Below, one piece after another: positions 63,335 through 64,000 of a DNA stretch of 64,000 bases (position 1 is the stretch's first letter; every line of letters begins with the position of its first letter). The stretch covers positions 2,108,001 through 2,172,000 of the forward strand of contig JAQFVV010012496.1 in the NCBI GenBank assembly GCA_028023455.1. The letters are read 5' to 3'. Below the pieces are notes generated by a model, which was not told the DNA's origin, did not search any database, and was given only the letters and a program-made list of their open reading frames with translations. Made by a program: the position numbers and the translations under genes. The stretch comes from Epiperipatus broadwayi (taxonomy: Eukaryota; Onychophora; Udeonychophora; Euonychophora; Peripatidae).

Positions 63335-64000
63335 TAGCATATTTATGTAAATAGAAATAACCTTTGATGGTACCAACTAATTGACAACCCCTGAGACCAA
63401 ACCAGTTTTTCATTAAACCTATAATAACACTTTTGGTTGAATTTTTTGTTGAAGTAGCAGGAGTCCTCTTTAACTTCAAACCCAAGTTCTTATATGGATT
63501 TAAACTCATAAAGCTATTTTTTATAGGTGAGAGATTGTGACAGAATAACACCTTTCTTAACATTCTGCAAATAATATTTTAATCTTCTCCAAAAAGTTGT
63601 ATAAGTTGATGAAATATTTCCATGGATTGTTATTATAATAAAGAATAGAAATGAGATATCCATGTAAATAGAAATAACCCTTAACCTTTGATGTTAGCAA
63701 GAAATTATCAATTGTTATTAATTAACAATCCTTGAAGTCAAACCAGTTTTTCATTAAACCTATAATAGCACTGTTGGTTGAGTTTTCTATTCTTTATTAT
63801 AACAATCCATGAAAATATTTAATCAACATATACCACTCTCTGGAAAAGTTTCAAATATTATTTGCAGAATGTCAAGAAAGATGCTACTCTTTTATATTCT
63901 CACATCTATAAAAATAGCTTTATGAGTTTAAATCCATATAAGAATTTGGATTTGAAGTAAATGAGGATCCCTTTTACTTCAACAAAAAACTTAACCAAAA
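63335..64000. repeat. Compound repeat: direct duplication plus inverted arms, cut by window end
   Basis: Inverted arms 63432-63645 and 63785-64000 share ataaagctattttt, tggatttaaactcataaa and catggattgttat. A direct duplicate of 63340-63440 (aaaccagtttttcattaaac) lies at 63655-63780 between the arms. A 93-codon minus-strand frame crosses this region, but no protein family was recognised. Confidence 0.85.

Noticed and set aside
54300-64000. Upstream ARID2 exons including the ARID domain
   Set aside because: No LGNIA-like or ARID-like segment was seen on the minus strand; the intron probably continues beyond the window.

Overview
The window is nuclear DNA from an animal, very probably an invertebrate. 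It is strongly AT-rich, has canonical GT-AG introns of 87 bp to 23 kb, and is crowded with decayed transposable elements. I cannot name the species.

The one host gene I can support is on the minus strand: a partial orthologue of ARID2 (BAF200, called BAP170 in flies), a subunit of the PBAF class of SWI/SNF chromatin remodelers. Six exons join in phase: 54058-54267, 47037-47192, 46883-46949, 34990-35124, 34590-34786 and 8550-11214. They give about 1,143 residues: the end of the helical repeat region, a linker, the RFX-type winged helix, a Ser/Pro/Gln-rich middle, and the first cysteines of the C-terminal zinc finger. The ARID domain and gene start must lie to the right of 64000. The rest of the zinc fingers and the stop codon must lie to the left of position 1. 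No other host gene was recognised.

Nearly everything else is intron filled with mobile DNA. (1) Four decayed Penelope-like elements (PLEs) with reverse transcriptase and/or GIY-YIG endonuclease remnants lie at 1900-2340, 5740-7790, 21000-22580 and 49430-50760. (2) Many fold-back (palindromic) repeats are present. Several carry the core of a type I hammerhead ribozyme (CTGANGA, then GAA, then a very short stem III ending in GTC), which is known from PLE terminal repeats. (3) There are DNA transposon relics: two copies of a pogo/Tigger-like non-autonomous element (one nested in a PLE), a 1.1 kb terminal-inverted-repeat element containing telomere-like repeats, and a probable CENP-B/pogo-type relic. 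(4) LTR-retrotransposon traces with primer-binding-site-like motifs lie near 15 kb and 27.7 kb, the second at the edge of a 5.3 kb inverted repeat. (5) tRNA-derived SINE-like hairpins, small tandem repeats and low-complexity DNA make up much of the remainder.

The most interesting signal is the set of hammerhead-like motifs inside palindromes, in at least two sequence families, next to PLE relics. In one copy (36837-36899) an 8-bp stem I, a CTGATGA core, a GAA box and a 2-bp stem III ending in GTC can all be read directly.
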